A stretch of DNA of 34,442 nucleotides from an uncultured Mollicutes bacterium (GTDB lineage Bacteria > Bacillota_I > Bacilli_A > ML615J-28 > CAG-313): NCBI GenBank assembly GCA_900539265.1, contig UQBM01000021.1, forward strand, positions 1-34,442, read 5' to 3'. A program made the translations under genes and the position numbers. The first letter of the stretch is position 1, and each line of letters starts with the position of its first letter. The notes under the pieces were generated by a model. It did not search any database and was not told where the DNA came from. It saw only the letters and a list, made by a program, of their open reading frames with translations. Shown one piece after another: positions 8,885 through 18,300 of this stretch.

Positions 8885-10397
8885 TTTAATGTGGAAATTA
8901 TTTTTTGCAATTTTACTATTTGCAACCATAATTGTACTAGTTTTTATTATTTTCCAAATAGCATTATTAGGTAGATTTTATCGAAGTAATAAAATAAATA
9001 GAACTACTGAATTAATTTATGAAGTCAGTGCTGCTATCGAAAATCAAGATATTCAAAATTTTATTCAAGATGAAAGTCTTCTAGTAAGCAATTTAGAAAA
9101 AATTTCTCTAGATGAAGAGGCAGCTATTTATCTTTACGCAAAACCACTTATTATTACTAGCAATGACAAACTTTTATATTCTAACACGCTTATTTATAAA
9201 ACTATTAGTGGTGGTTCATTTAATAAATTAGAACCAACTTTAATAGATGAAATATGGCGAAAAGCAAAGACAACTTCATTTGATAAATTTTATGCTATTA
9301 TTTCTGTTAATCCTGTACCAAGTTTTGATCAAATTCAAATATTAAGCGTGGAAAGTCCAACTAAGCAATTAACTAGAGATTTATCTAATCAAAACGATTC
9401 GATTATGTGTTGTTCATTTGTAAAGTTAAGTGATGGAGAAACTTATTTATTAGTTTTAGATAATAAAATTATTCCAGTTGAGTCAGCTGTGGATACCTTA
9501 AAATTGCAACTGACATATATTGCGATTATAGTGGTTATCTTTACAATTATTATAGCGATTCTTATTTCAAGATATATTTCTAAACCAATATCAGTAATGA
9601 ATGAAACAGCTAAATTAATGGCTAAAGGGAATTATGATGTAGTTTTTGAGGGTGAAGGATATTTAGAAATTAATGAATTAAATCAAACCTTAAATAATAC
9701 GATTGCGGAGTTGCGAAAAACAGAAACATTAAGAAGGGAGCTTATGGCTAATGTTTCTCATGATTTACGAACTCCATTGACGATGATTAAAGGTTATGCT
9801 GAGATGATGCAAGATTTGCCAGGTGAAAATAATCCTAAGAATTTGCAAATTATAATTGATGAAGTTAATCGCTTAAATGTACTTGTAAACGATATGTTGG
9901 ACTTATCAAAAATTTCTAGTAAAACTATTGAACTTCACCCTCAATTATATTCAATTACTGATAATTTAATTGAAATTGTTGAACGTTACCAAAAATTTCA
10001 AGAAAATAAAGAATTTCAATTTATTTTAAATTATGATCAAAATGTAAATGTAGTAGCAGATGAAAGTAAATTAGACCAAGTAATTTATAATTTTATTAAC
10101 AATGCTATTAATTATAGTGGTGATGCTAAAAAGATTGAGATAAATCAAGTTGTTGAGAATAATTATGTTACAATTAGTGTAAAGGATTATGGTGTTGGAA
10201 TTAAGAAGGAAGAATTAGAATATATTTGGGATCGCTATTATCGAATTGATAAAGGTCATCAAAGGTCTATTCAAGGATCAGGACTTGGTCTTTCAATTGT
10301 TAAAGGTATCTTAGAGTACCACAATTTTGAGTATGGGGTTGAATCAACTGTAGGTTCTGGTAGTATTTTTTGGTTTAAAATGCCAATTAAGAAATAA
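8865..10397 (+). CDS. Sensor histidine kinase with HAMP domain
   Basis: The membrane sensor partner of the upstream regulator, about 510 aa. From the chosen start it has helix 1 (about 8-31), an extracytoplasmic sensor region (about 35-210) of unrecognised fold, helix 2 (about 217-236) and a HAMP linker (about 237-290). The dimerisation domain has catalytic His299 in NVSHDLRTP. The ATPase domain has the N-box NFINNAINY (around 409-417), DYGVGI and GSGLGLSIV. The start is uncertain. TTG at 8865 has an agaaggg site 12 nt upstream. TTG at 8853 has no room for one. ATG at 8889 would cut into helix 1 and lacks a ribosome site. It overlaps the regulator gene by 20 nt. Confidence 0.9.
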   Translation: MKLKTTSLMWKLFFAILLFATIIVLVFIIFQIALLGRFYRSNKINRTTELIYEVSAAIENQDIQNFIQDESLLVSNLEKISLDEEAAIYLYAKPLIITSNDKLLYSNTLIYKTISGGSFNKLEPTLIDEIWRKAKTTSFDKFYAIISVNPVPSFDQIQILSVESPTKQLTRDLSNQNDSIMCCSFVKLSDGETYLLVLDNKIIPVESAVDTLKLQLTYIAIIVVIFTIIIAILISRYISKPISVMNETAKLMAKGNYDVVFEGEGYLEINELNQTLNNTIAELRKTETLRRELMANVSHDLRTPLTMIKGYAEMMQDLPGENNPKNLQIIIDEVNRLNVLVNDMLDLSKISSKTIELHPQLYSITDNLIEIVERYQKFQENKEFQFILNYDQNVNVVADESKLDQVIYNFINNAINYSGDAKKIEINQVVENNYVTISVKDYGVGIKKEELEYIWDRYYRIDKGHQRSIQGSGLGLSIVKGILEYHNFEYGVESTVGSGSIFWFKMPIKK

Positions 10398-10507
10398 TTT
10401 AAAAATTTTTTAGAATTTGGTAAAGAATTTTTTCATTTTAATATCATAATTATAGATTATAATTTTACTATATTGTTTAATATGATAGAAAAGAGGTAGA
10501 TAAATAA

Positions 10508-11743
10508 ATGGTAAAAAGAAATTTTAAGATGTGTTTTGTAGCATTAATAATAAGTGCTGTGGTTTTTCTTACAAGTTGTACAGGTATTAACTTTACAACG
10601 AGTAAAAAAGAGACCATTGATGTAGAAAATAAAATTACAAATACAGTTGTTAATTATGAAAATATTACGATTGCTGATTTAGAAAATTGTATAGTTAATA
10701 CAACAAAAATGGTTGAAAATGCGGTAATTGGTGTAACATTGAAAGCTAATTATAATACTACAATAATGGGAAAACCTATTTCTTCAGAAGATACTGAAAG
10801 TATTGGTAGTGGTGTAATTTATAAAAGGGTTGAAAATAAGGACAATGATAGTAATATTACTGGTTATACTTATTATGCTGTTACAAATCGTCATGTTATT
10901 ACTGGTAATAATGTAAACTATGAATATAAAATTTATGCTTATCTTGGATATGAGAATCTTGAAATTGAAGCAGAGATTGTAGGTTACGATACAAAAGTTG
11001 ATATGGCTGTCATTAAGTTTGAACACTCAACATTAATTCAGCCGGTTGAATTTGCAAATAGTGATGAGGTTGAAAAAGGTCAATTTGTGATTGCAATTGG
11101 TAATCCTGATGGATATGATTATTATGGTTCTGCAACATTAGGAATTGTAAGTGGCGAACTTCGATATATTAGTGATGATACTGATGGTGATAATGTCAAT
11201 GATTTTAATGCTACCTATATTCAACATGATGCTTCAATTAATCCTGGTAATTCTGGTGGAGGTCTATTTACAATAGATGGGAAATTAATTGGTATTAATA
11301 CTTTAAAAATTGTTGATGATGAAATTGATAATATGGGGTTTGCTATTCCTTCAAATATTATTCAAAGTCTGATTGAAAATTATATTGAAAAAGAAATAGA
11401 AATTACAAGACCAAGATTAGGTATTACAGGTTCTAATGTCCGAGAATTAACAAATGCTGTTATTGCGGCTAACGGATTATTAGAAATTCCAGATATTTAT
11501 GGTATAACTAAGCCATATGGTCTTTATGTTGTCAGTATTACTCCAGGTGGTTCATTAAGTGAAAGCGGTGTTCAGAAAGATGATATTATTTTGACCTTTG
11601 ATGGAGAAAAATTGACAAGTATGAATATTTTAAGTGCAAAACTCAATTCTCTTACAGAATATTTTATAGGTTCTGAGGTACAGATAAGTTATTATTCAAG
11701 AAGCCAAAATAAGATTATTACTGAAACCATAATACTTAAATAA
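10508..11743 (+). CDS. HtrA/DegP-type serine protease, lipoprotein form, with PDZ domain
   Basis: A surface protease expected to degrade misfolded exported proteins. The first 24 residues form a lipoprotein signal with lipobox LTSC (Cys24), so it is lipid-anchored and not held by a helix as in most Gram-positive HtrA. The trypsin-like domain shows His129 (TNRHVITG), Asp165 (VDMAVI) and Ser249 (NPGNSGGG). A single PDZ domain occupies about residues 305-405. Between two strands of the protease domain lies a loop with Asp224, Asp226, Gly227, Asp228 and Asp232, fitting the calcium-loop pattern DxDGDxxxD. It is 411 aa, within the family range. The gene starts 110 bp after the kinase gene with an AGAGGT ribosome site. 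A TATAAT at 10458-10463 could be its own -10, so regulation by the upstream pair is likely but unproven. Confidence 0.9.
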   Translation: MVKRNFKMCFVALIISAVVFLTSCTGINFTTSKKETIDVENKITNTVVNYENITIADLENCIVNTTKMVENAVIGVTLKANYNTTIMGKPISSEDTESIGSGVIYKRVENKDNDSNITGYTYYAVTNRHVITGNNVNYEYKIYAYLGYENLEIEAEIVGYDTKVDMAVIKFEHSTLIQPVEFANSDEVEKGQFVIAIGNPDGYDYYGSATLGIVSGELRYISDDTDGDNVNDFNATYIQHDASINPGNSGGGLFTIDGKLIGINTLKIVDDEIDNMGFAIPSNIIQSLIENYIEKEIEITRPRLGITGSNVRELTNAVIAANGLLEIPDIYGITKPYGLYVVSITPGGSLSESGVQKDDIILTFDGEKLTSMNILSAKLNSLTEYFIGSEVQISYYSRSQNKIITETIILK

Positions 11744-11752
11744 CTTTAAAAG

Positions 11753-11788
11753 ACGCTGATTTATTCAAAATCAGCGTTTATTTTGTTT
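11753..11788 (+). terminator. Terminator after htrA
   Basis: Arms acgctgattt (11753-11762) and aaatcagcgt (11768-11777) form a 10-bp stem with a 5-nt loop, followed by tttattttgtttt. Confidence 0.88.
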
Positions 11789-11803
11789 TTTTACCAAAAA
11801 ATA

Positions 11804-11812
11804 TGATATAAT
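11804..11812 (+). promoter_or_regulatory. Extended -10 promoter of the murI operon
   Basis: TGATATAAT sits about 30 bp before the murI start. The region 17-18 bp upstream is only T-rich, a poor -35, and overlaps the T-tract of the htrA terminator. Confidence 0.6.
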
Positions 11813-11842
11813 AAAAAAAATATGATTATGTGAGGTAATATT

Positions 11843-12607
11843 ATGGATGATTTTATAGGCATTTTTGATTCTGGCATTGGTGGGCTTACTGTTTATTCTA
11901 AAATATTAGAAGTATTTAAAAATGAAAATATTGTCTATTTGGCTGACACTAAAAATTGTCCATATGGAACAAAAGATATAAACACTGTAAAGGAAATTAC
12001 ATTGAAAAATATCGAATATTTAAAAAATCTGGGAGCTAAAATTATTATTATTGCTTGTAATACTGCTACTTCATCCATTATTGATATAATTGATAATAGC
12101 AATTATTATTTACTTGGTGTTATTCAACCGACTGCTTTATATGCATTAGAACATAGTAGCACGAAAACAATTGGACTTTTAGCTACTAATCTAACAGTTT
12201 CTACTAAAGTTTATGAAAAATATTTAGTTGGGGCAACTGTTTATAGTGAAGGATGCAGTGATTTCGTGATGCCAATTGAGAAGGGGCTATTTCATTCAAA
12301 GTCAATGAAAAAGATGATTCGAGATCATCTTCAAAAATTAGGTAAAGTTGATACCTTAATTTTGGGTTGTACTCATTTTCCTTATATAAAAGAAGAAATT
12401 CAAGAATTTTTACCAGAGGTCAAGATAATTGAAAGTGGTGAAGCGACTGCTCTTTATCTTAAAAAATATTTTGAAATAAATAACTTTGAAGTTAGAACTA
12501 AGCATAGAAAATTAGTTTTTTTGACAACTGGTGATTTGGAAAAATGTTCAAAGCAAATTGCTATGTTAAACTATCAATTTGATGTAATTAAAGAAATAAA
12601 GATTTAG
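11843..12607 (+). CDS. murI: Glutamate racemase
   Basis: Converts L-glutamate to D-glutamate for peptidoglycan. The 254-aa protein has all the family hallmarks: GIFDSGIGGL (Asp9-Ser10), the substrate loop LADTKNCPYG, catalytic Cys72 in IACNTATS and catalytic Cys176 in LGCTHFPY. The ATG has a TGAGGT ribosome site. It heads a four-gene run (murI, nuclease, ABC-F, kinase) with gaps of 14, 1 and 18 bp that ends at the terminator near 15.2 kb. Its presence argues that the organism makes a cell wall, which matters because other features resemble Mollicutes relatives. Confidence 0.93.
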   Translation: MDDFIGIFDSGIGGLTVYSKILEVFKNENIVYLADTKNCPYGTKDINTVKEITLKNIEYLKNLGAKIIIIACNTATSSIIDIIDNSNYYLLGVIQPTALYALEHSSTKTIGLLATNLTVSTKVYEKYLVGATVYSEGCSDFVMPIEKGLFHSKSMKKMIRDHLQKLGKVDTLILGCTHFPYIKEEIQEFLPEVKIIESGEATALYLKKYFEINNFEVRTKHRKLVFLTTGDLEKCSKQIAMLNYQFDVIKEIKI

Positions 12608-12621
12608 TGTGAGAAAAGAAT

Positions 12622-13122
12622 ATGAAATATTTAGGACCTAGTTATAGACAAAATAATCAGCCATTTAAAATAGGTGACATACCAATGGGTGGATTTGTAC
12701 AAGTCGAATTTGTTAAAATTGTTGATGGTGATACAGCTCATTTTTTATTAGATGGTAAGGAAGTAACTGTTAGATTTTTAGTAATTAATACACCTGAAAT
12801 GCATCCTATAGTTAAACCTTACGCAACTGAGGCAAAAAATTATACAAATATGGTTTTATCAAATGCTAAAATCATACATTTACAATCAGATAAAAATGAT
12901 TCTCTTTATGATAATACCGAATCTCATCGTCTTCTTGCTTGGGTATGGGTTGATTATAAATTATTAAATTATCAATTAGTTGAAAAAGGATATGCAAGTG
13001 TCCGCTATGTCAATTCTGAAAAATTATTATATTTAGATGATTTGTATATGGCCCAACATATAGCGATTGCTAAAAAGCGTGGAATTCATAATATTAAAGA
13101 TGGTGTAAAGGAGACTGCTTAA
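12622..13122 (+). CDS. Staphylococcal-nuclease-fold (thermonuclease family) protein, apparently cytoplasmic
   Basis: A 166-aa SNase-like OB-fold nuclease. The metal-binding and catalytic pattern is intact: VDGDT (Asp35, Asp37), Arg51 in VRFLVINTPE with Glu59, and Arg103 in RLLAW. These correspond to the Arg35, Glu43 and Arg87 of the classic enzyme, which cleaves DNA or RNA to leave 5'-hydroxyl and 3'-phosphate ends. Unlike secreted thermonucleases there is no signal peptide or membrane helix at the N-terminus, which is polar. It lies 14 bp after murI and 1 bp before the ABC-F gene. A T4-Pnk-like 5'-kinase is two genes downstream. The nuclease call is strong; its in vivo substrate is unknown. 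Confidence 0.88.
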   Translation: MKYLGPSYRQNNQPFKIGDIPMGGFVQVEFVKIVDGDTAHFLLDGKEVTVRFLVINTPEMHPIVKPYATEAKNYTNMVLSNAKIIHLQSDKNDSLYDNTESHRLLAWVWVDYKLLNYQLVEKGYASVRYVNSEKLLYLDDLYMAQHIAIAKKRGIHNIKDGVKETA

Positions 13123-13123
13123 T

Positions 13124-14680
13124 ATGCTTTTAACTGTGGAAAATCTTTGCTTAACTTATGATAAAAAAACAATTTTCAATAATGCTTCTTTTCGCGTTTT
13201 GCCAAATGAAAAAATTGGTGTTGTTGGTAATAATGGTGTTGGTAAAACAACACTTATTAAAATATTATGTGGTAGTCTTTTGGCTGATAGTGGTACAATT
13301 TGTTTTGATAAATCGATTAGAGTAGGTTATTTAGATCAATATATGAATATAGATGGTAATTTATCAATTGATTCATATTTAAAAAGGGCATTTATTGCAC
13401 TATATAAAAAAGAAGAAGAGATGAATGAAATGCTAGATGCTCTAACAAACGAAACCGATTTTGCTAAAATTGATCGTTATGTTCGAATTACATCACAGAT
13501 ACGAGAGGAATTAGAAAGATCTGATTTTTATGCTATTGATTCTAAAATTGGTCGAATTGTGAGTGGACTTGGAATTGTCAAGTATGGCTTAAATACAATG
13601 ATTAAACAACTATCAGGTGGTCAAAAAGTAAAAGTCATTTTAGCAAAATTATTGTTAGAAGAACCTGATTTATTAATATTAGATGAACCAACCAATTTTT
13701 TAGATACTGTTCATGTTGAATGGTTAGTTAAATATTTGAAAGATTATAAAGGAAATTTTATAATTGTATCGCATAATCAAGAATTTTTAAATGATGTTGT
13801 TAATGTTGTAATGGAACTTGAATTCGGTAAAATTACAAAGTATAAAGGAAATTATCAACAATATTTACAGAAAAAGATGTTAGCAGATGCAGATTATGAA
13901 AAAAAATATTTGTCGCAACAAAGAGAAATTAAAGAATTGAAAAATTATATAGAAAAAAATAAAGTTAAAACTTCTACCGCAAGACAAGCCCAAAGTAGAA
14001 TGAAAAAATTGGAAAAGATTGATGTTTTAGAAAAACCCAAAAGTAATGATATATATCTTAATCTAGCATTCAATTATCAACCGATTGCCTCAGATCGCTT
14101 GTTAACGGTTAATAATTTAGAAATTGGATATGATAAAAGTTTGCTTCCTCCGATTAGCTTTGAGATTAGGAGTGGAGTGAAATTAGCAATTACAGGATTT
14201 AATGGAATTGGTAAAACAACTTTATTGCGAACTTTAATTGGTGAATTAAAACCTATTGACGGTAACTTTCATTTTGTTGATAATGCCAAAATTGCTTATT
14301 TTGAACAAGAACATCATTTTGATAATCCAAATTTGACTCCTCTTGAAGAAATACAATCAATATATCCCAAAATGGATAATGGAAGTATTAGAAGTCGCCT
14401 TGCAAGGTGTGGCATTATTGGTAATATTGCAATTTCACCAATTAAAAATTTATCAGGCGGTGAACAATCAAAAGTTAAATTATGTAAAATAATGTTACAA
14501 AAAGCCAATATATTAATATTAGATGAACCTACTAATCATCTAGATAAACTTGCAAAAGAAGGACTACTTGAAGCCTTGAAAAAATATAGTGGAACAGTAA
14601 TTTTTGTTAGTCATGAAAGTGACTTTGTGAATAAACTTGCAACAAAAATTTATAACATTGAAGATTTATTGATTAATTAG
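13124..14680 (+). CDS. ABC-F family ATPase (ribosome-associated type)
   Basis: A soluble twin-ATPase protein without membrane helices. It has Walker A GNNGVGKTT (35-43) and GFNGIGKTT (358-366), signature LSGGQ (163-167) and LSGGE (443-447), and LDEPTNFLD and LDEPTNHLD with switch histidines in VSHN and VSHE. The charged linker between the two halves (about 245-315) with SRMKKLEKID is the P-site-tRNA interaction motif region that defines ABC-F factors. The family acts on ribosomes to relieve stalling or protect against antibiotics. The 518-aa length and short ends suit a housekeeping YfmM/YkpA-like member; there is no C-terminal extension suggestive of Msr/Vga resistance proteins. Its ribosome site lies inside the nuclease gene. 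Confidence 0.88.
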   Translation: MLLTVENLCLTYDKKTIFNNASFRVLPNEKIGVVGNNGVGKTTLIKILCGSLLADSGTICFDKSIRVGYLDQYMNIDGNLSIDSYLKRAFIALYKKEEEMNEMLDALTNETDFAKIDRYVRITSQIREELERSDFYAIDSKIGRIVSGLGIVKYGLNTMIKQLSGGQKVKVILAKLLLEEPDLLILDEPTNFLDTVHVEWLVKYLKDYKGNFIIVSHNQEFLNDVVNVVMELEFGKITKYKGNYQQYLQKKMLADADYEKKYLSQQREIKELKNYIEKNKVKTSTARQAQSRMKKLEKIDVLEKPKSNDIYLNLAFNYQPIASDRLLTVNNLEIGYDKSLLPPISFEIRSGVKLAITGFNGIGKTTLLRTLIGELKPIDGNFHFVDNAKIAYFEQEHHFDNPNLTPLEEIQSIYPKMDNGSIRSRLARCGIIGNIAISPIKNLSGGEQSKVKLCKIMLQKANILILDEPTNHLDKLAKEGLLEALKKYSGTVIFVSHESDFVNKLATKIYNIEDLLIN

Positions 14681-14698
14681 AAAGAGTGACAACTAATA

Positions 14699-15181
14699 AT
14701 GAAGACAATTCATTTAATGGTAGGAATTCAAGGTAGTGGTAAGACAACGCTTGCGAAAAAATTGGCTAGTGATTTGGTAGCAAAAATTATATCAACTGAT
14801 GAAATTAGAAAGACTTTTCCAATGATCGATGAACAATTTGTTTGGACTAAAGTGTATGAAATGTGTGCGAATGAATTAATAAATGGGCGTGATGTAATTT
14901 TTGATGCGACAAGTATTACGCCTAATGTTCGAAGACGATTCTTTGAAAAAGTATCGCAGTATACGAAGGATTTTAAAATAGGCTGTCATTATTTAGACGT
15001 TCCTACTGATATATGTAAAAAAAGAGTAGAAAGAAGAAATAAAATTAATGGTGAGTTGTATTTACCAATTGAAGTCATTGATAGTTATTCTAAAAGGTTA
15101 GTTAGTCCATCAATTGATGAAGGATATGTATTTATAAAAATTTATAATGAAAATTTAGATTTAATAAAAGAATTAAAATAA
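14699..15181 (+). CDS. T4 polynucleotide-kinase-like P-loop kinase
   Basis: A 160-aa single-domain kinase. The P-loop is GIQGSGKTT (9-17). A DEIR motif follows at 34-37, matching the Asp-x-x-Arg that contacts the nucleic-acid 5'-OH in T4 Pnk. IFDATSITPNVRRR aligns with the ISDTNLNPERR region of T4 Pnk. YLDVP, a basic lid (ERRNK) and a closing PIEVIDSYSKR are also shared in order. The best reading is a 5'-OH kinase acting on nucleic acid ends or a related small substrate. No phosphatase or ligase domain is fused. It is the last gene before a terminator and is 18 bp after the ABC-F gene. Other AAA_33/zeta-type kinases remain possible. Confidence 0.8.
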   Translation: MKTIHLMVGIQGSGKTTLAKKLASDLVAKIISTDEIRKTFPMIDEQFVWTKVYEMCANELINGRDVIFDATSITPNVRRRFFEKVSQYTKDFKIGCHYLDVPTDICKKRVERRNKINGELYLPIEVIDSYSKRLVSPSIDEGYVFIKIYNENLDLIKELK

Positions 15182-15192
15182 TAAAATCTTGC

Positions 15193-15234
15193 AATCACTT
15201 AAATAGAAAAATCTACTTAAGTGATTTTATTTTT
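15193..15234 (+). terminator. Terminator of the murI operon
   Basis: Arms aatcacttaa (15193-15202) and ttaagtgatt (15217-15226) pair perfectly, with an additional tag/cta pairing inside. A T-rich tract follows to 15234. Confidence 0.85.
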
Positions 15235-15245
15235 GATTATATTAA

Positions 15246-15274
15246 TTGAATAAAAAAAGTAAAATTGGTATAAT
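15246..15274 (+). promoter_or_regulatory. Promoter of polC
   Basis: TTGAAT (15246-15251), a 17-bp spacer and TATAAT (15269-15274), with an extended TGG before the -10. The TTG of the -35 could be mistaken for a polC start codon in the same frame. Confidence 0.8.
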
Positions 15275-15317
15275 TATTATAATTTATATCAAAAAAAGTA
15301 AAAAAAGGGGTGAGAAG

Positions 15318-18300
15318 ATGGAAAAGGAAAAGCCAATGTTATCAATCCTTAAAGGTAGTGGTATGGTATTAGATGATAATTTATCTAATTGTAAATTAAA
15401 TTGTGTGAAAGCAAATGATGATACATCGTCATGGCGGTTTTGCATTACATTAGATAATATTATTACATGTGAAAAACTCAAAGAACTTAACGAAAAAGTT
15501 AGTAAATATATTAATAAAACTTTTAATATTAAGAATGTTAAATTTACAATTGAATATCCACAAGAAATTAAAGAAAACTATGAATTTATTGAGACCGAAT
15601 TAAAAGATTATTTTAACTATGCAATTTCTATTTGTATGGAAGTAAAAAAAGGGGTTATGATATTAAATGAATATCATCACAAATTTTTAAAAAATGAAAT
15701 TATTTTGATGGTAGCAAGTGAAGAAGAAAAAAAAGTTGCTGAAGACAATTTAGTTATAATTAAACGATTCTTTTTAAATTATGGTTTTGATTTTGTTAAA
15801 CTGAATGTATTTATTAGTGATAGTGTTAGAAATTATAAAGCATTAAGCAATGAAAAACAACAAATTCAACAAATGCTTGATGAAACCAAGAGTATTGAAA
15901 CTTATAAACTTAAACAACAACAGAATAAGGAAAATGAGGTTAAAGGTACTTTTAGTTATACAATGGGATCTCAATCTGTTTTTAAAAGTGTTAGTGATCT
16001 ACCAATTAATAGTATGGAAGTAGAAGAATTCAAACAAACGGAAGGTACTGATCGTGTTGAAGTTTTAGCTACGATTGTTGCTAGTGAGATTAGAAGTTTT
16101 CGTTCAAGACAAGGTCGTGATTTCACTTTATTAGTTGCCACAATTAGTAATTTTAAAGATTCTATTATCATTAAACGTTTTATTAAAGAAACTGAAATAT
16201 TAGAATATAAGAAAAAAATTGTTGAAAATACTAAAGTTAAAATTAAAGGACGATTACAGTGGGATGATTTTGCTAAAGATGTAGTAATTATGTGTGATGA
16301 AATTAGTTATTTAGGTATTGATGTTTCTAGAGTTAGAGTAGATGAAGCTTTAAATAAAAGAGTTGAATTACATGCACATACTAAAATGAGTGTTTTAGAT
16401 AGTATTTTATCGGTTGAAGATTATGTTCGGCAAGCTAACAATTATGGTCATAAAGCCTTAGCTGTAACTGATCATGCTAATTGCCATATTTTACCAGAAT
16501 TTTTTAAATTATGTAAAAAGTATAATATAAAACCGATTGCTGGTGTCGAAGGGTATTATGTAGATGAAGAGAGTTTAAATATTGCCTTTACAGATCATAG
16601 CATAAATTTAAAAGATGCAACTTATGTTGTTTTTGATATTGAAACTAGTGGTTTATATATACCATTTAATGAAATAATTGAAATAGGTGCAGTTAAAATT
16701 AAAAATGGTTTTGTTATTGATGAGTTTGCAAAACTTGTCAAACCAAAGAAAAAATTGTTTAAACAAATAACTGAAATTACTCATATAACTAATGAAATGT
16801 TAAACGATGAATTACCAATTGAAGAAGTTTTACCAGATTTTAAAAAATTTATCGAGGGTTCAATTTTAGTTGCTCATAATGCTCATTTTGATACCGATTT
16901 TATTTATGCAGAACTTGAAAAAATGAATTTATTTGACGGACCATTGCCTTGCATAGATACAATGATGTTTGCAAGAGGCTTATATGGATCTAATTTTAAA
17001 CAAAATAATTTAAGAGCAGTCGGAAAATTTTTGAAAGTTGAAGTAGAAACGAATGAACAACATCGTGCTGTATATGATGCTAGAACTACCGCTAATGTTT
17101 TCCAAAAATTATTAGCCGAGGCTTTGGATAGAAATTACATTAATTATAATGAATTGAACAAAATGGTTAAAGAAAATGAATTATTTCGATATAAAATACC
17201 AAGTCATATTAATCTTTTGGTTAAAAATAAAATTGGTCTTAAGAATTTCTATAAAATTATTTCGGAATCTCATACAACTTACTTTCAAAAGGATGCTAGA
17301 ATTCTTAAAAGTTTAATTGAAAATAATCGTGAAGGAATTTTAGTTGGAAGCGGTTGTGGTAATGGTGAAATATTTAGAATAGCACTCGAAAAAACAAAAC
17401 GGCAATTAAATGAAGCTATCGATTTTTATGATTACATTGAGGTACAACCACCTGGTAATTATTTGAATCTTTTTGAAATGTGGAATCAGGATGAAGCTTT
17501 AGAAATGATAAAATCTTTGATTAAAGAAATCATCGAGGTGGCAAAGCAACATCATAAACTTGTAGTAGCAACTGGAGATGTTCATGAATTAATTAAAGAG
17601 GATGCTGAATATCGAAAGGTTTATTTAAGCGTTGCTAGACCAAATGGTGGTGGTCCACATGAACTAGCAAAATATGATGGTATTTTGGATATGCACTATC
17701 GGAATACTAGTGAGATGTTAGAAGAATTCAATTTTTTAGAAAGTGATCTTGCTTATGAGATTGTTGTTACCAACACGAATCTTATAAATAATATGGTTGA
17801 TGAATTTGAATTATTTCCTAAAAAGTTATATGTTCCAAGGGATGATTTTATGGCTGATAAAAATGGTGTTCCTTCTATGAAAGCGGCTGTTTATGATATT
17901 TCTTATGAAAATGCATATACTATTTATGGAAATCCCTTGCCTAAATATGTACAAGAGCGACTTGATAAAGAATTAGATGCTATTATTGGTCATGGTTATT
18001 TTTCTGTTTATTATATTTCACACTTACTAGTTAAGAATTCAAATGATGCAGGTTATGTAGTTGGAAGTAGAGGATCTGTAGGTAGTTCTTTTGTTGCTAC
18101 TCTTATGGGAATTACAGAAGTTAATCCTTTAAAGCCCCATTATGTATGTCCAAAATGTCATTTTACAGCTTTTAAATTTAGTGAAACTGAAGAACTTGAT
18201 TATCAACAAAAAGTTCCTAATGAAATTTACCAAGAGCTTGCTAAAGTAAGTGTTGGCAGTGACTTAAAGGCAATGAAATGTCCACATTGTGGTAGTGAAT

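Noticed and set aside
12622..13122. Secreted thermonuclease
   Set aside because: The fold is right but there is no signal peptide or hydrophobic N-terminal helix, so export is not supported.
13124..14680. Antibiotic-resistance ABC-F (Msr/Vga/OptrA type)
   Set aside because: The linker and ends look like housekeeping ABC-F proteins and the gene lies in a core operon with murI. Resistance cannot be claimed from this sequence.
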